In this document: piece by piece, positions 22,204-35,500 of the stretch
Layout: each line of letters starts with the position of its first letter
Numbering within the stretch: position 1 is the stretch's first letter
Assembly (NCBI GenBank): GCA_018287875.1
Contig: JAGVVL010000002.1
Coordinates: 1,488,001 to 1,552,000, forward strand
Source of the DNA: Nigrospora sphaerica
Lineage: Eukaryota; Ascomycota; Sordariomycetes; Amphisphaeriales; Apiosporaceae
Direction: 5' to 3'
Length of the DNA: 64,000 bases
Notes under the pieces: model-generated
Told to the model about the DNA's origin: nothing
Database searches by the model: none
The model's input: only the letters and a program-made list of their open reading frames with translations
Program-made: the position numbers and the translations under genes

Positions 22204-24728
22204 ATGCCGGGTGTCATGGCGCATTCGCATAGGCCGACCACCAAGGTCACGCACAAGGGCTTCAAGTCCCGTAAGGCGACCAAGGGCGCGCTGAGAGAGG
22301 AGCTGAAAGGTACAAATCGCGCACCGCGGCCAGCGAGATCCCAAGAGATGCGCAGTGGCTGACTGTCCCTACAGGCAAAGTGTCGAGCGAGCGCGGCCTG
22401 CGCAAGACCCCCCACCAGCAGGTAAAGTCGAAGCTGGACCGACGGAATCAAGCGAAACAACGCCAGCAACAGAAGCACCGAGTCCACCAGGACGAAACTG
22501 CCGTCTTCCGAGGCCGTGATGGCGCCCCCCGTATCGTCGCCGTGGTCCCCCTGACGCGCGACGCCGACGCAGCCGCCGCCATCAAGAGCCTGAACGGCAG
22601 CATCGACATTGAGGCCGATGTTCTCGACGGCAACTTTCGCGTCTCGGTCGATCGGTTCAAGCAGAAGCTCCAATACGTGCCCCTGCGGCGCGATCTCTCC
22701 GAGTGCATGGATGCCGCCCGCGTGGCCGACTTTGTCATCTTCATCCTGTCGTCCGAGGTCGAGGTCGACGCCCTCGGCGAGCTGATCATCCGGAGCGTCG
22801 AGAACCAGGCTATGTCGACCTGCTACACCGTTGTGCAGAATCTCGACAAGATCCAGCCTGCCAAGGCGCGACCCGACGTCGTCAAGTCGCTTTCCTCATT
22901 CATGACCCATTTCCACCCTGGTCAAGATAAGATTTACAGCCTCGACGCCAGGCAAGAATGCTCCAACCTCATGCGCTCTCTCTGCAGCTCAACGCCCAAG
23001 GGTATCCACTGGAGGGACCAAAGGAGTTGGATGCTGGCCGATGCGATCCAGTGGCCCAACTCGCCGTCCGAGTCTACCATCTTGACTGGTGTCGTGCGGG
23101 GTAAGGGCCTCAAGGCCAACCGACTTGTGCAAGTCGGCGACTGGGGTACGTTCCAGATTGAGAAGATCACGGCGGCGCCCATCGCCGTCAAAAAACCAAG
23201 GGACGGCGACATGGCTGTCGAGGAAACCGATGCTGAGGAAGTCCTGGATGCCCCAACGACCGATGAGCACGACAAGCCCGACGATCTCGACGAGTTGGCG
23301 CCCGAAGAGACGCGCATGGACGATGCCGACGACGCCATGTCCGTGGCCACTACGGTGAAGAAGGGCGTACTGCTCGACGATCACCACTATTTTTCCGAGG
23401 GCGAAGAGGAGCAGACGGCACAGCGCCCTAAGAAGCTGCCCAAGGGAACATCCAACTACCAGTCGGCTTGGTACCTGGACGACGTCTCGTACTCGGACTC
23501 GGAGGACGAAGACGACGAGGAGATGCAGGACGCCGACGAGGCCGCCCCGGCGGCCGCTCCCGAGGACGGCATCGAGGGCTTGGCAGGCGCCGAGCCGACC
23601 GAGGCCGCCATGTCCGAGTACCCACAGTCGGTCAAATTTGAGGAGCTGGACGAGGCCGACGACGCACAGCAGCTAGAAGCCTACCGGTCAAGGAAGCGGG
23701 ACGAGGCCGTGGACGACATGGAGTACCCCGATGAGATCGAACTGCACCCGCACGTGTCGGCCCGCGAGCGGTTGGCCCGCTACCGCGGCCTGAAGAGTCT
23801 GCGCACCAGCCCCTGGAACACCGAGGAGGACCGGCCGCACGAGCCCGAGGAATGGTCGCGGTTGCTGTCGGTGCCCAGCTACACGGCGTCCAAGAACCAC
23901 TACCTTAAGAGGGCCCTCGTGGGCGGCGTCAAGGCCGGCACGCGCGTAAACGTGCACCTGAAGGCGGTGCCAGCGGAGCTGCGGGAGACGTACAAGCCTT
24001 CTCAGCCCATCACGCTCTTCTCGCTGCTCGAGCATGAGAACAAGCGCGCGGCGCTCAACTTCGACGTCACCCACAAGGAGGACTACGAGAAATCGATCAA
24101 ATCCAAGGAGGAGCTCATCGTCCAGTGCGGACCCCGCCGCTTCGTCGTCAGCCCTCAGTTCTCCGTCGGCGGCAACACCGAGAACGACGTCCACAAGTAC
24201 TGCCGCTACCTGCACCCCGGCCAGTCCGCCATCGCCTCCTTCATGGGTCCCATGACCTGGGGCCCCGTGCCCACGCTCTTCTTCAAGCGCGTCGTCCCCG
24301 ACGAGGGCGCAGAGGGCGGGGGCGCCTCGGAGCTGCCCCTGCAGCTGGTGGCGACGGGCACGGCGCGCGCGCCCTCGACCTCGCGCGTCATTGCCAAGCG
24401 CATCGTGCTCACTGGCCACCCGTACCACATCAACAAGAAGGTCGTCACCATCCGCTACATGTTCTTCAACCGCGAGGACGTCGAGTGGTTCAAGGCTCTG
24501 CCGCTGTGGACCCGGCGCGGCCGCAGCGGCTACATCAAGGAGCCCCTCGGCACCCACGGCTACTTCAAGGCCACCTTCGACGCCCGCATTAACCCGCAGG
24601 ACAGCATCGGCGTCAGCCTCTACAAGCGCGTGTTCCCGCGGACCGCCCGGCCTTTCGCCGGCCCCTTGCTGGCCGAGGCCGACGTCGCCCAGCCAGCGGG
24701 CGACGAGGCCATGGATGAGGATGTCTAG
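22204..24728 (+). CDS. TSR1: Pre-40S ribosome biogenesis factor Tsr1
   Basis: Two exons, 22204-22309 and 22375-24728, give 819 residues. Tsr1 is a GTPase-like but inactive factor that occupies late cytoplasmic pre-40S particles and blocks premature binding of translation factors. Seen: a basic N-terminus (HSHRPTTKVTHKGFKSRKATKG), an AARP2CN-type region (about 238-300; GIHWRDQRSWMLADAIQWPN), an acidic low-complexity stretch (about 395-420; SDSEDEDDEEMQDADEA), and the large C-terminal Bms1/Tsr1 domain (about 445-790; ERLARYRGLKSLRTSPWNT, CGPRRFVVSPQFS, ITLFSLLEHENK). The first 35 codons come from exon 1; the longest open frame alone begins at a non-ATG codon inside exon 2 and misses the real start. 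A 19-base poly-G run lies just after the stop. Confidence 0.95.
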
Positions 24729-25827
24729 GATTTGGGGGGGGGGGGGGGGGGGTTTACAGTAAAAGTCGGGGTGGGAGGCATATAGAGCGGATACAAAGGG
24801 CCGGCGTACGGTATCATGAATGACGAATGCATTGCTGCTTTTTGAACCACACTGCTTGCCCGGGTTATCACACCTGTGTTGTCGATATGTGTGACCTCTG
24901 CCATGACCCTCTCGCCCACTTTGGCACCACCAGATCCTGCTGGGCACCATCGCTTTGGGCGGCATAGCCGTGGCCGTCCATCCCGGCGGGGTATCAGCGG
25001 TATCTATGGTCAGAGCCGAGAGGCGCAGCCGACTTGACGGCCAAGGCACGTGTGTACTCGAGCAAATGGAACATGGGGAATCAAAGCGTCTTGATCATAC
25101 GTAGATACCTCTTGAAAACAGCCATGTGAACCTCGTGGCCTTAGCCTTTTCGTCCTTCCTACTCTGTCTGTTTCTCTCTTTCTCTTTGTAAAAACCATTT
25201 GACTCGAGAAGAAAAAGAAAAGCATTTGAACGCAAATGGACCCATGCCAAAGCAAAAGACAAAGTGGCCAACCCGAAGCCCTCAAGAACGAGGGAGAGTA
25301 GCAGAAGAATTGAAAAATGAATGACGCGACCCCGTCCTAATCGTACAACAGTCTGGTGATGTGTGGAATACCCAGCGAAGGCGGGGCCTCCCTCTTGGAC
25401 GTAGTGAATTACAACCGATGATCGTGTGCCAAAGCAACTCTGTCTATCCGAATTTCCTCCCAACTGCAAATGAATTGTTGCTGTGATGGCCGTCTTTAAA
25501 GCCGTGGTCATGAGTCAAGTCATGTCGTGTAAAAAGCCGAATCATTCGCCGCCGTAGGAAGACAGTCTTTATATCCGGGGAATCTGGAAATGGAAAAAGT
25601 CTTTTTCCTGGTCAAATCAGATCAAACCAGCCAACGCCAAGGTCTGGTCGGTAAGGCCGACCAGACGGGAACGTCCCGAAGCCGGAAGCACTTTCCTTTC
25701 GCATGCTCTCGCTGCTCCAGGGTGCCCATGGGGTGGAAACACGCAGTATGCGAATAAGGCCTTTCGAGGGAGAAGTATGATACGAGAAAGAATACGGGGG
25801 CTGCCGTCTTGCTGGAGCGGGCTTGCC
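24729..25827. other. Intergenic region between the 3' ends of TSR1 and the PSP1-domain gene
   Basis: 1.1 kb between convergent genes, AT-richer than the coding DNA. It starts with a poly-G tract (24734-24752). No gene is recognised. Confidence 0.55.
24734..24752 (+). repeat. Poly-G tract (19 bases)
   Basis: Uninterrupted G run 6 bases after the TSR1 stop codon, within its probable 3' UTR. Confidence 0.9.
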
Positions 25828-27734
25828 TCAACGAGTGTTCAGAGAGAGACTCTGGAAGTTGTTCAGCCACTCGTTTGACGCGCCGGCGGTTGGACTCTTG
25901 GCGTCCTGGACCGACGACGTGCCGTGCGGGCTGGGAAAGCGCGCCTGCATGGCCTGATAGTCGGAGCTGGAGGGAAAAGCGCCGCCGTAGGGGTCCATGC
26001 CGGCCATCATGGCGCCGTAGCCCATGGCACCCGACCGTCCGGCCGCCGAAAAGGCCCCGTAGGCCGAGTACGGGTAGGCCGACACGGGGTAGGCGTTGTT
26101 GGCCACCATAGAACGTTCCGAGCCGAAGGGCTGGCTGAACGCGGGCTGAAAGGAACGAGAACCAGCACCGCCGGCGGCGAAGGATGCCTGCTGTTCCTGC
26201 TGCTGGTTGAGCCGGCGCTCGTTGTGAGTCGGTCCGTTGCCGCCGCCGCCGCCGCCGCCGCCTCTTCCGAGACCGACGGCGCCGGGGCCGATGCCACTGG
26301 GCGCTTGCAGGCCCAGCGTGGGACTGGCGAAAGAAGCGGGGTTAATAGCCGACATCCAGATGCGCGTCTTGTAAATCTTGAAGAGGTCCGTGACCAACGA
26401 GTTGAAGTTGATGTAGGCGTCGGCAAAGTAGTAGAACGTTAGTTTCTTCCAGTCCCTGGACGGTCTTGGTTAGCAAGGCGTCTTCGTTTCGGTGGTACCG
26501 CGCGTCACTTACATCTGGAATTCGGCGTCGAGGATCTCCATGTTGAGGCCGTGCTCCTTGACCTTTTGCATGCAAACGCGCTTGGCCTTGGCCTCGTTGC
26601 CCTCTTTCTCACGCAAGTTGTGAATCTCGTGGCTCTGGGCGAGTCGCTTGATGAGCTTGGGCTTGAGCTCGCCGGCGTTGGGCTCCTGCATGTGATGCTG
26701 GCTCGGGGGGCCCATGCCGCCGATAGCGCCGCCCTGCATGCCGTTTGCAGCCGCCATGAGGCCGGCGCCGGTACCCTCCTGCGCCGCGGCGGCGTTCTGC
26801 GAGTACATCATGAGCCACTTGTAGTGCTCCTCGGCGTAGTGCTCCTTCAACTCCTTGGCCTTGGCCCAGTCGACCTCGCTGCGGTCGACGGTACCGAGGT
26901 CGGTCCCGCGGTCGGCTTCGACAATGACAAGGTCGCCGGGCTTGACCGTTAGGCCGGTGCCCTCCTGGATGTAGAAGACGTCGGCGCGCGAGCACTTGAA
27001 GAGGACAATGTAAAGCAGCTGGTTGTGGCGGGGCTGGTTGACGCTGTACATGGAGCGGTGCGGCGACGGTGCGCGGTTGCCGTAGGTCGGGCCGAGGCCG
27101 TAGTGCGCGCCGTACGGGTTGCCGCCGTAGGCTGACGAGGCCATGGCCTGGTGCGCGCCCCCCATGTGGGAGCCCCCAGTGAAATAGGACGCTGTGGCAC
27201 CTCTTAGACGCTGGTCCATCGAATTCAGCCGCGCCAACTCACCATGGCCGCCCGTGTTGAAGCCCACACCCTCGTGGTACCCGCCAAGATCCTGCGCGTG
27301 CGCCGTCTCAGGCAAGTTGGCCTCGTGCATGGGCGCCCCCTCCCCGATCGAGGTGATGGAGCCCTGACGCGTGGGCATATCGGCGAACGAGTGGCGGCGA
27401 CTCTGTGGGAGATCGCCAATGCCGCCGCCGAAACCGAGAGAGCTCTGCCAGAAGGCCTTCTTGACGTTTTCCAGCTTTCGGTTCTCGACGGGATAGAGCG
27501 GCGAACGGTTGTTGTACATGCTGGCCCCGTACTCGCTCATGCGCCGACCCATGTGCCTCTTGGAGGCGAGGTCGTGGCCCTCGTGCTGTTCATCGAGTTC
27601 GTCAATGGCGTAGTCGGACTCCTCCGGGACCGGGTCTCGGACACTGTAGCCGTTGCCGAGGCCATACGAGGCGGCCGTTGAGGCTCTAGGCCGCAGGCGT
27701 GAGTTCTGGTACTGCTGCTGCTGTGCCTGCTGCG

Positions 27735-27777
<43 letters not shown>

Positions 27778-28815
27778 TTGTTGTTGTTGTTGTTGTTGCT
27801 GGCGCAGCATGGCATTCTCACGGGCCAGCAGCTCGATCGTCTGGGCTTCCGTACTCTGGTGGTGCATGCTGGGGCCTGTGGCGTGCGGGCTCAGCTCCTC
27901 GTCGTCATCGGCCTCGTTGACCTTGCCGAGCATGGCCCCCTCGCTGGACATCTCGCTGAGCATGCTGGGGCGCGAGGGCCGATGCTGCAGGCCTGGGTGT
28001 CCCATGGGCCGGCCGCGACCCATCATTGCGGACGAGGGGACGCCAGGCGCGTTAGCGTCGGGCTCAAGCTGGCCGACTGAGTAGGACTGCGAGCGGTAAG
28101 TTTTGGGGGTAGGGTGCAGAGGGATGGCAAAGGGTATCTGCGAGTGCGACTGCTCTGTGGGACCAGGCGAGGTCCGGCCGTATGCGCCGTCCCCACCAAA
28201 CAAGCCGCCCGGCATGGTCGATGTTGGCGATGGCAAGACCTCGCTTAGTCGCGAGGGGGGTTCCTTGCTACGGTCGTTGTTCCAGATGGCCGTACCCCAC
28301 GGGAAAGACGGAGTGCGGCCTACCGCGCCGTGCGTTGCGTGCCCCCAGCCGCCGATGCTGGTTTCGGCAGCGGGTGTACTCGGGTGCGAGGCCGTGGGCG
28401 ACATGGTACTGCTAGCAAACGAGCCCTTACGTGGCTGTGGCATCGTTGTCTGCGATGTGCTGTTCAGCCACGAGGCGCGGCGGACGGGCTTCTGCTGAGG
28501 CGGCTGGGTCGAGGGCTGCGAAACGTCTTGGCGGTGGGGATCAACCTCGTCGTCCGAGCTGGCGAGAGCCTCGGAATCCGGAGTCGATCGGCGAACGTTG
28601 AGCTTATCCAGCAGGAGCGACTGATTGCTGGGGGCGATGCCGGAATAGCCGCCGTGACCGTGGCCGTGGGCCGACTTGGGGCCCGAGGCAGGTTTCATGT
28701 TGCTGGTGCTGCTGCTCATGATGGCCGCGGGGGTCGGCCTCAAGGCGTACAAGAGTGTGTACGGGGTACTGGTTGGCTGGCCGAGAGCTGCCTGTGTGCT
28801 GACTGATGCGGACAA
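25828..28815 (-). CDS. PSP1 C-terminal-domain protein with polyglutamine tract
   Basis: Two exons, 28815-26513 and 26455-25828, give 976 residues. The long N-terminal part is disordered and rich in Ser, Pro, Gln, Gly and His, with a polyglutamine tract at about residues 340-365. The conserved PSP1 C-terminal domain lies at about 598-805: LYIVLFKCSRADVFYIQEG, KPGDLVIVEADRGTDLGTV, the QKVKEHGLNMEILDAEFQM block, then DWKKLTFYYFADAYINFNSLV and RIWM. In yeast, PSP1 was found as a suppressor of DNA polymerase alpha mutations; bacterial relatives (YaaT/RicT) act in RNA processing. The biochemical role is not established. The intron splits the ATG codon of QM|DWKK and its removal is needed to complete the domain. 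A later in-frame ATG at 28719 is an alternative start. Confidence 0.88.
27736..27799 (-). repeat. CAG/CAA microsatellite encoding polyglutamine
   Basis: On the + strand a CTG run (about 27736-27774) passes into a TTG run (to 27798). On the coding (minus) strand these are CAA then CAG codons for about 22 consecutive glutamines inside the PSP1-domain gene. The mixed-codon structure implies selection for Gln or two separate expansions. Confidence 0.9.
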
Positions 28816-30780
28816 CCCGAATCGCTCGGGTCAACGCAAGAGGTGAGAGTGAGGGTGAGGGGGCGACGGTCAATAATATTAAAGACCCGGACAAACTTCC
28901 AGCGGAGGGGCTGTCCAGAGTAAATTATGCTGTGGAGGCCTGTAGACGTCCCGGTAGTGTACGCTTTTCTGGATAATGTTTGGAAAGGTCAAATCTAGGT
29001 TCACCATCAGCTCGTGTGGCCCTGGGGATGTTGGCCGCCCAGCAGGTCATGAGTGGTGGAGTAAAACAGGCTGCAACAACAGATGCAGGAAAGAGGACTG
29101 CTACGGGGTACCGCTCGTGGCAGGGAACAACTGAGGCGAGGGTGAGGGGCGCGAGGGGCAAAAACGACCAAGGGTCAAGGGTTCCGGAGCCGCCCGAGGA
29201 CCTGGGCTGGAGATCCAACAGAGTCGGCCACTCGGTATGAGGATGAAGAACAAAGAGTGAGCGAGAAAACGCACGATGAGATGAGCAGGTGCGCGACGGC
29301 CATGGCCTCTCAGATGAGCTCTCGCCGCCCAAAAGGTCGACAGTGCGCAGGCCTGTCCACCGTGCAGCTGCCCAGCTCAGGCCCTGGCAATGGATCCCCA
29401 CAGTCCATCAGAAGGCCTGATGTGATCTACGGGTCCGTACATGGATCACACGAGATTAAATCCGGCCCGCTCAAGAGCAGCCCCGACAGCAAAGAAAATG
29501 GTTCATGCACTTACCAGAAGCCCCAACGTGGAGAGGAAAACGCCAAGTCTATGCACAGGGTATCGCAGAAAGAGAGAGGGTGGTGTCTATAGTGGGAGAA
29601 GAGAAGAGGAGGATGAGGACTGGCAAACAATGCCGCCGTGCTGACGAGTGGATGTGGCGGCCTCGGCCGAGATGTCAATCCAAGGGGTCCGCCGACACGA
29701 GCGGGATTCGCGTGGGAGCTGACGATGACGGACAACGCCCTGCCGGGAACAAGCTGTGTGTCCACGCTGACCGTGTCCCAACCGCTGCCTCGTGCGCACA
29801 GTCGAAACCCGTTTTCTTTTTTCCCCCTCTCGTAGGACCCTCTCGTTCGCGGATGTGCGGTGTGAACGTACGGCCTGGCTAGTGCCTCGCGTCTTTCTTT
29901 CCTTTACACACGTGCGCGCGCGCTCTTTTTCTCTTTTTCTTCTGATGCCAACGAGGACAGCCGTGTTCCCAAGGCGTGGTGGCACGTCGGTCTTGCTAGA
30001 GTTCCTTTTGGCGGGGCAGGTTCGCTCGCGCGTGGGTGGATGGTTCTGTATATGATATGTATGTGCGTGGGTTGGTGTAATCGGACCGCGAGGGGTTGCG
30101 ACAGAGCTACGCGCGACGGCTGTAGCTTCTGCCCATTGTTGAAGGAGGATGTTGTAGGAGTCGCCGACGGAACCGGGAATGGTGTGTTTTTCTCGCTACT
30201 CGTGTGGATAGGCGATGATGATGCGCTGACGGAGCAAGAGGGCGGCGGGGGGAGGGAAGAGGAGAACGACGGAAGGAGGCGAGGAGGGCGGATTGCAAGA
30301 CGGATGGGATGGAGCTGCTGCTGCTGGCCTGGGCCGGACTGGGCCTGGGACCGGACTGGGACTAGGACTAGGACGGGGGGGGGGGCCACTGGAGTTGGAG
30401 TCGACCGACAGGGTTGGCATCCAGGGAAGACAAGCCCGGTGGTGTTGCGTGGAGGAAAAGGGAAGCGGGGAAGCAGCAGCTAATAGTGGTAGCAGCCGTA
30501 GCCGTAGCCGTAGGTGGTGGGCGCGGGAGCAGCAGACATAATTCCTGTCCGTTAGTGGTCAGGGAAACGAATATGGGGACCTGGGAACTTGGATGGAACG
30601 GGACTGGGTCGAGCGCGGTTGCGACCGCGCTGGTGTGAGGGGAGGTGAGGGGATGGGGGCAACATGGAGGGCCAGCCGACGGCCCCTCGGGCGACTTGGA
30701 GGGAGGAGAGACCACACGATACTTTTCGCGGCCAAAGTGGCTGGAGATTTAGCGTCCACGGGTGGTGGGGAGGTTGTGCT

Positions 30781-30797
30781 GGGGGGGGGGGGGGGGG
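30781..30797 (+). repeat. Poly-G tract (17 bases)
   Basis: Uninterrupted G run in the gene-poor region. Confidence 0.9.
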
Positions 30798-32430
30798 CCC
30801 TGGGGTGTGGTCGTCACGGAAAGGCGATGCACTGGAGCAGATGCAGGCGCAGACGCAGACACAGGGCAGCTAGCGGCAAGGGGTTCGGGCTCGCGCCCCC
30901 CCCCAATCGGTTGATGGTAGCTGGAGGTACCTCATCCGTCCATCCATCCATCTTGAGCAGCCTCCCTTGTGGTGATGGAATGTATCCATCGATGCCATCT
31001 AGATCGTACCGTCCATTTTCCTGGTCGCCGTACGGGAAGACCAGGCTGGGGGCGTTGGAGAACGCTGCCTCCTTCTAAACCCCCTACCGACGCTTTTGTC
31101 TGTTCACGACAGGGCCGCCTGCTGGCCTTTTGTGTGATGGCTAGCGCACACGGGAACTGGACGGCATCACAGGCCGGGATACGAACGCCGCTGGTGTTGA
31201 GCGCGAGCCGCCTCGATGTAGTTCTGCATAGGGGTGCCACTCAGACGGGGGACAAGACAGACGAAGGCAGAGAGCACGGACTGACTGACTGACACAGTGC
31301 CGTCACCGCGCACCAAGCAAGCTGTCGGACGACTCTAACTGGAAGCACCGTATGTACCGCGTGCATTGCTTGCTGGTACGGAGCACTTCGGGCATCGTCA
31401 GTGACTTGATGCTCACGGCAGGATGCAGCTGCAGGAGTGCTGACGAACGACGGGCTGCCTCCAGGCCTCGCCGTCTCGTCGTCTACCGGCCGACGTTCCT
31501 ACAGGCGGCCGGTTCCACGGGGGAGGACGAATGACGTGCGAGGAAGGCTTCGAGAACCGAGACAGCCAGCAGAGGCCTGTTTGGCGCGTTGTGGGAGGGC
31601 CAGCTTGGACCCGTCGTCAGTGAGCCAGTCAGCCGAGAAGCAGCGTCCAAGGCTCAGACGGTTTGGGCAGGCTGAGGGTGTGGTCGCGCGCATGGCGATT
31701 GGTTCCGTTTCGCTTCCCCCTGGAGGATCCATTGCAGGCAGACGGACTGGCAAGCAGAGCAGGCCGAGCAGCTCCCTTCGCAGGCATGGCCCGGGGCTGG
31801 TGGGATTGCTTGGGTGCCACTGCATCGCGATGCACTAAAACAAAGGGCCGTCGAGACTGCGGGGATGGGGCAAGGCACATGGGGAAAAAGACGGGAGCAC
31901 GTCAAACCAGCCATCCCACTTCGCCTCTCGTCCCCGCGACCCTCTCGGCCAGTCCGACGGCGCAGCTCGGCAGCCTCTGGCGAAATGAAAAGGCCATGAC
32001 ATGTCACGGCATGGGCAGGCCGCCCCAGCCTTTGGTTTTCTTCACCAGGATGGGCCTGTTACTACAGACAAGACACCCGCGCCGCCTGACCATGGGAAGC
32101 GCTTGCTTTCCTTGGCCCCTCCTGACGGTGGGCAGATTGGCAGGTGATGGATGTTCGACGGATAGATGAGCAGATGGATCGACGGGCGACGGGCTTAGCC
32201 AGCTGCATGAGCGATGCCCAGTTGCCGTCGTCGCCGTCTCCAATGGTCGCATGGCTCAGCCCACGGCAGGGGGAGCGATGCCGCGGTGGGGAGGCCTGTC
32301 TATGCCTGCATTGTACCTCCATATTTTTAGCCCTTTCTATCCAACTGTATGTCGTGTATCTCAATGTAGGTAAAGTGCTCGTCCACCGCCGCGCGCGTAT
32401 GCACGTCGAGATAGTTACTTAAGTCCCCAT

Positions 32431-32515
32431 GTACCTACCTTATGGCCAAGTACGTCGGAGGTAGGCGAGGTAGGTGTGTACCTACATCATTACCTACATA
32501 AGTACTTACCTACTG
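32431..32515. repeat. Cluster of TACCTAC / GTAGGTA motifs
   Basis: Within 85 bases the heptamer TACCTAC or its reverse complement, or near matches, occurs about six times in both orientations (near 32432, 32461, 32470, 32479, 32491 and 32507). Opposed copies could fold back. No gene is associated. Confidence 0.7.
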
Positions 32516-35500
32516 TCCACATCGGCCGCGCTTGTTTCCGCTTCCGTCTGCGGCTGCTCCTCGACTGGGGCAGCTAGCCGAACTCTCCCCACTTCAGCCT
32601 CCACCAAGTCCACGATGCGATCCATTGTCCCGGCAGGGGTGCATGTCTGACGTTGGAAGCCCGGCCATCTTTCCCTGTCACGCAGCAGGACTGTGTTTTG
32701 TTGTTGTTCCCCCCGACGACTGGGTCGGAAGGAGAGCCCTACCCGCCCAGGCCCTGTCCATGGCCAGAGGAATGTGAAGACAAACCCCGTGAAGGCGACC
32801 TACGGCGCTGCCAATCACGTTGCGCCGCACGCCGCCCTCCGGCCGTCGTGGAGGGGAGGAGAGGCATGGGTGGGAACGAGGATCTCCCTGGCGCAGGGGT
32901 TCATCCCGGACGGGGAAGCAGAAGCAGCAACGAGCAAGCAGGAAAAAAGTATCTTGGGACCAATGCGACCCTCCCTGACCCTCCCTGACCCTCACCGAGA
33001 GGGTCCATGGCTCTAACATCAAGCCATATCTGTACCCCTAGGTCGTGCTCGTTCTGCGCGGCACGTAATGGAGGCCAGGCGAAACCCTCCAACCTTCCCC
33101 CCCCAGCACCGGCGCCGGCGCGGCCTCTGCCGTTCTGCCTGTTACCTACGACTAGGAAGTCATCTGCCCCCCCCCCCGCCGCGGGGTTGTCTGCCTACAT
33201 AGCAATCCCGGTGCGGTAGAACGTGACACACACTGGCGCGACTGTTCCACCACGAGCGGAATATCGAAAGATGATTTACTCAGACCACCGAGTACCGCCG
33301 GTTTGCTCGTGGCCTGATGCGCACCCGCACCAACAGGTTTTTCCGGGGTGACGGACGGACACGCGCGCACAATCACATCGGCTGGAAGCAATCGCAAAGT
33401 CTGCATTGCCTGCCCGCATAGTCGAGCTACACAGTACTTTTTTTTCCCAAATGGGCGGGCAGGCTGTCCCGGCGCCATGACTGCAGCAAATCACGCATCG
33501 TCCTGCTCCGTCCTATGCCTTTGCCTTGCCTGCCCGCCCGTCGGCGCCAATGAGGTGTGACGAAGAGAGACACGGACTGGCGAATGAGGGGTTGCCAGAC
33601 GTCGGGCGGGCGTCGACGCAACCCTCTCGTTTTCCCCCCTCAGGGCGACTGTAGACCCTCATTCGTCCGAGGTCGATTATTATGATCTGTTTGCCCGCCT
33701 GCCGAGAGACGCCAGGTCGGTATGCATTCATTCCTTTCAGCGTCCGATATGCACCCGCCCCATCGCGAACAGCAGCCGAACGGCCAGATCCCCACAGGAG
33801 GCCTCGCGCCGCGGAGCGGTGCGACAATTCGACGGCGTATCCGCGGGGCACCGGCTCACAGGGTCTCGTCCGCATGCCACGGCCCAAACGGTATTGTCTG
33901 ATGGGTTCTCATTTTGTCGTGCAGCGAGAGTACATTAGCTTGGCGACAAATGCAAGCCGCCATCAGCGGCCACAGCAAAAAGAGCAGCAGCGCTGCAGTG
34001 CCAATTTGCCAATATGCAGCCAAGGTGCAGGCTGGGGGCCCCGAGGGACACGCGTGGCCATGTCGCCCTGTCGGCCATCGTCCTCGACCACCATTTCTGC
34101 GCCTCTTGCTCGCAGCAGACCTATGAGTACGCATACTGGGCGGTCCGAGACGACGGCGCAATGGCGCACCGAGAGAGGACGCCAAGAACAGTGGCGTTAC
34201 CCCGGATTCTCCAATGTCCGCCCAACGCCAACCCTCTTGTCCTTCTGCGCGAGGGCAACCCACGCCACAACCCCGCTTGGCTCTCTCTCATCCCTCCCGC
34301 CGTGGGCTGAGCAGTCCCGTCATCGCGCCATCCACCATCCACCACCCCCCGGGGATGGAGATGGGCCAAGTGGTCCCTCGGGTCCGTCGCGCCTCGCGTC
34401 CCTCCGTCGGGTGTGGAGGGGCCAGCATCGCATGTACGATGTAGCAGCAGAATTAGATTTTCATCCAACGGCTCGACCGGCACGCGACCGAGTCTCCGCA
34501 TGCCCCGATCAGCGATGCTGCTCCCCGGCCGCTGCCCCGTGCCAACCTGGGGGCATGCCTCTCTTGTATACAGACCGTCGTCAATGGTTCACTGCGCTTC
34601 CTGCTTGTTGCCGCAGACCATCACAAAGTCTCGACCCTCGGCGAGACAGCCAGGCCAAGGCCGTCCTCCGTATCGCCGTTGCCCTTGCGGCATCTACTGC
34701 CTGGGCGGCCAGAAGGGGTCAACAACGCCGTTCTAACGTGCCCTCGGCAACCCCCTGCATCCGATATGACCCAGAACCAGTGAGGAAGCCCGGGCTCGCC
34801 TGCAAAGGGCCAACGCCATGAGTGCCTCTGCTGCAACTGATCAAACAATGATTCTAGTTTTGGGCCAGCTGCACGGAATCTCCATTCCTACGTCACCCGC
34901 TTTCCCAGGGAGGGCCCGCAACACCCTCGCGGGCCTATCCAAGCATTCACTGTCGTGAGCTAAACTGCACACCAGTGGCGAAACTCCGGTCTAGTTGGGA
35001 TCGCATCATGGATGCACCTTGACGTACGTCCGACAGAATGTGCTTTGGAGGCGTTGTCCATGTGACCCCTCAATCCCAGCCCCGCACCCCTCATCCCTCT
35101 CCGCCGGACGCCATCTTGCTCACTTCCATCGTCGGCCCCCATACCAAGCCCATGTCACCACTTCGCTCGCTCCTGAAAGTCCCCGGGGAGGGTGCTGCAA
35201 ACTGGGCCAGGAAAATCCGGGGTGCGTTAGTCCCCTCGTCCTCACTTCTTATTTGTACAAGTAGGAGGGCCAACCGACGATAGCCAGTGAGCGACGGAAC
35301 TGCCAGTGAAGACCCGCGGTCGACAGCGGATGGCAAGAGCGGCAGGAACGGCAGCCTCGTCATTGGACCGGGCAGCAGCTCGGCGCGGCGATGATTGGTG
35401 CCTCTACCACGAGCCTACCGAACGCCCACGGTTGCTTGTCGCCTATGTACTTTGTCAATCTGCGGCAGTTGGTGTTACTCAATGAAAGAAATAAAAGGAC

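Noticed and set aside
33682..34821. 379-codon ORF in the gene-poor gap
   Set aside because: Random-like composition rich in Pro, Arg and Ser, many overlapping ORFs, no domain and no plausible promoter; probably chance in GC-rich DNA.
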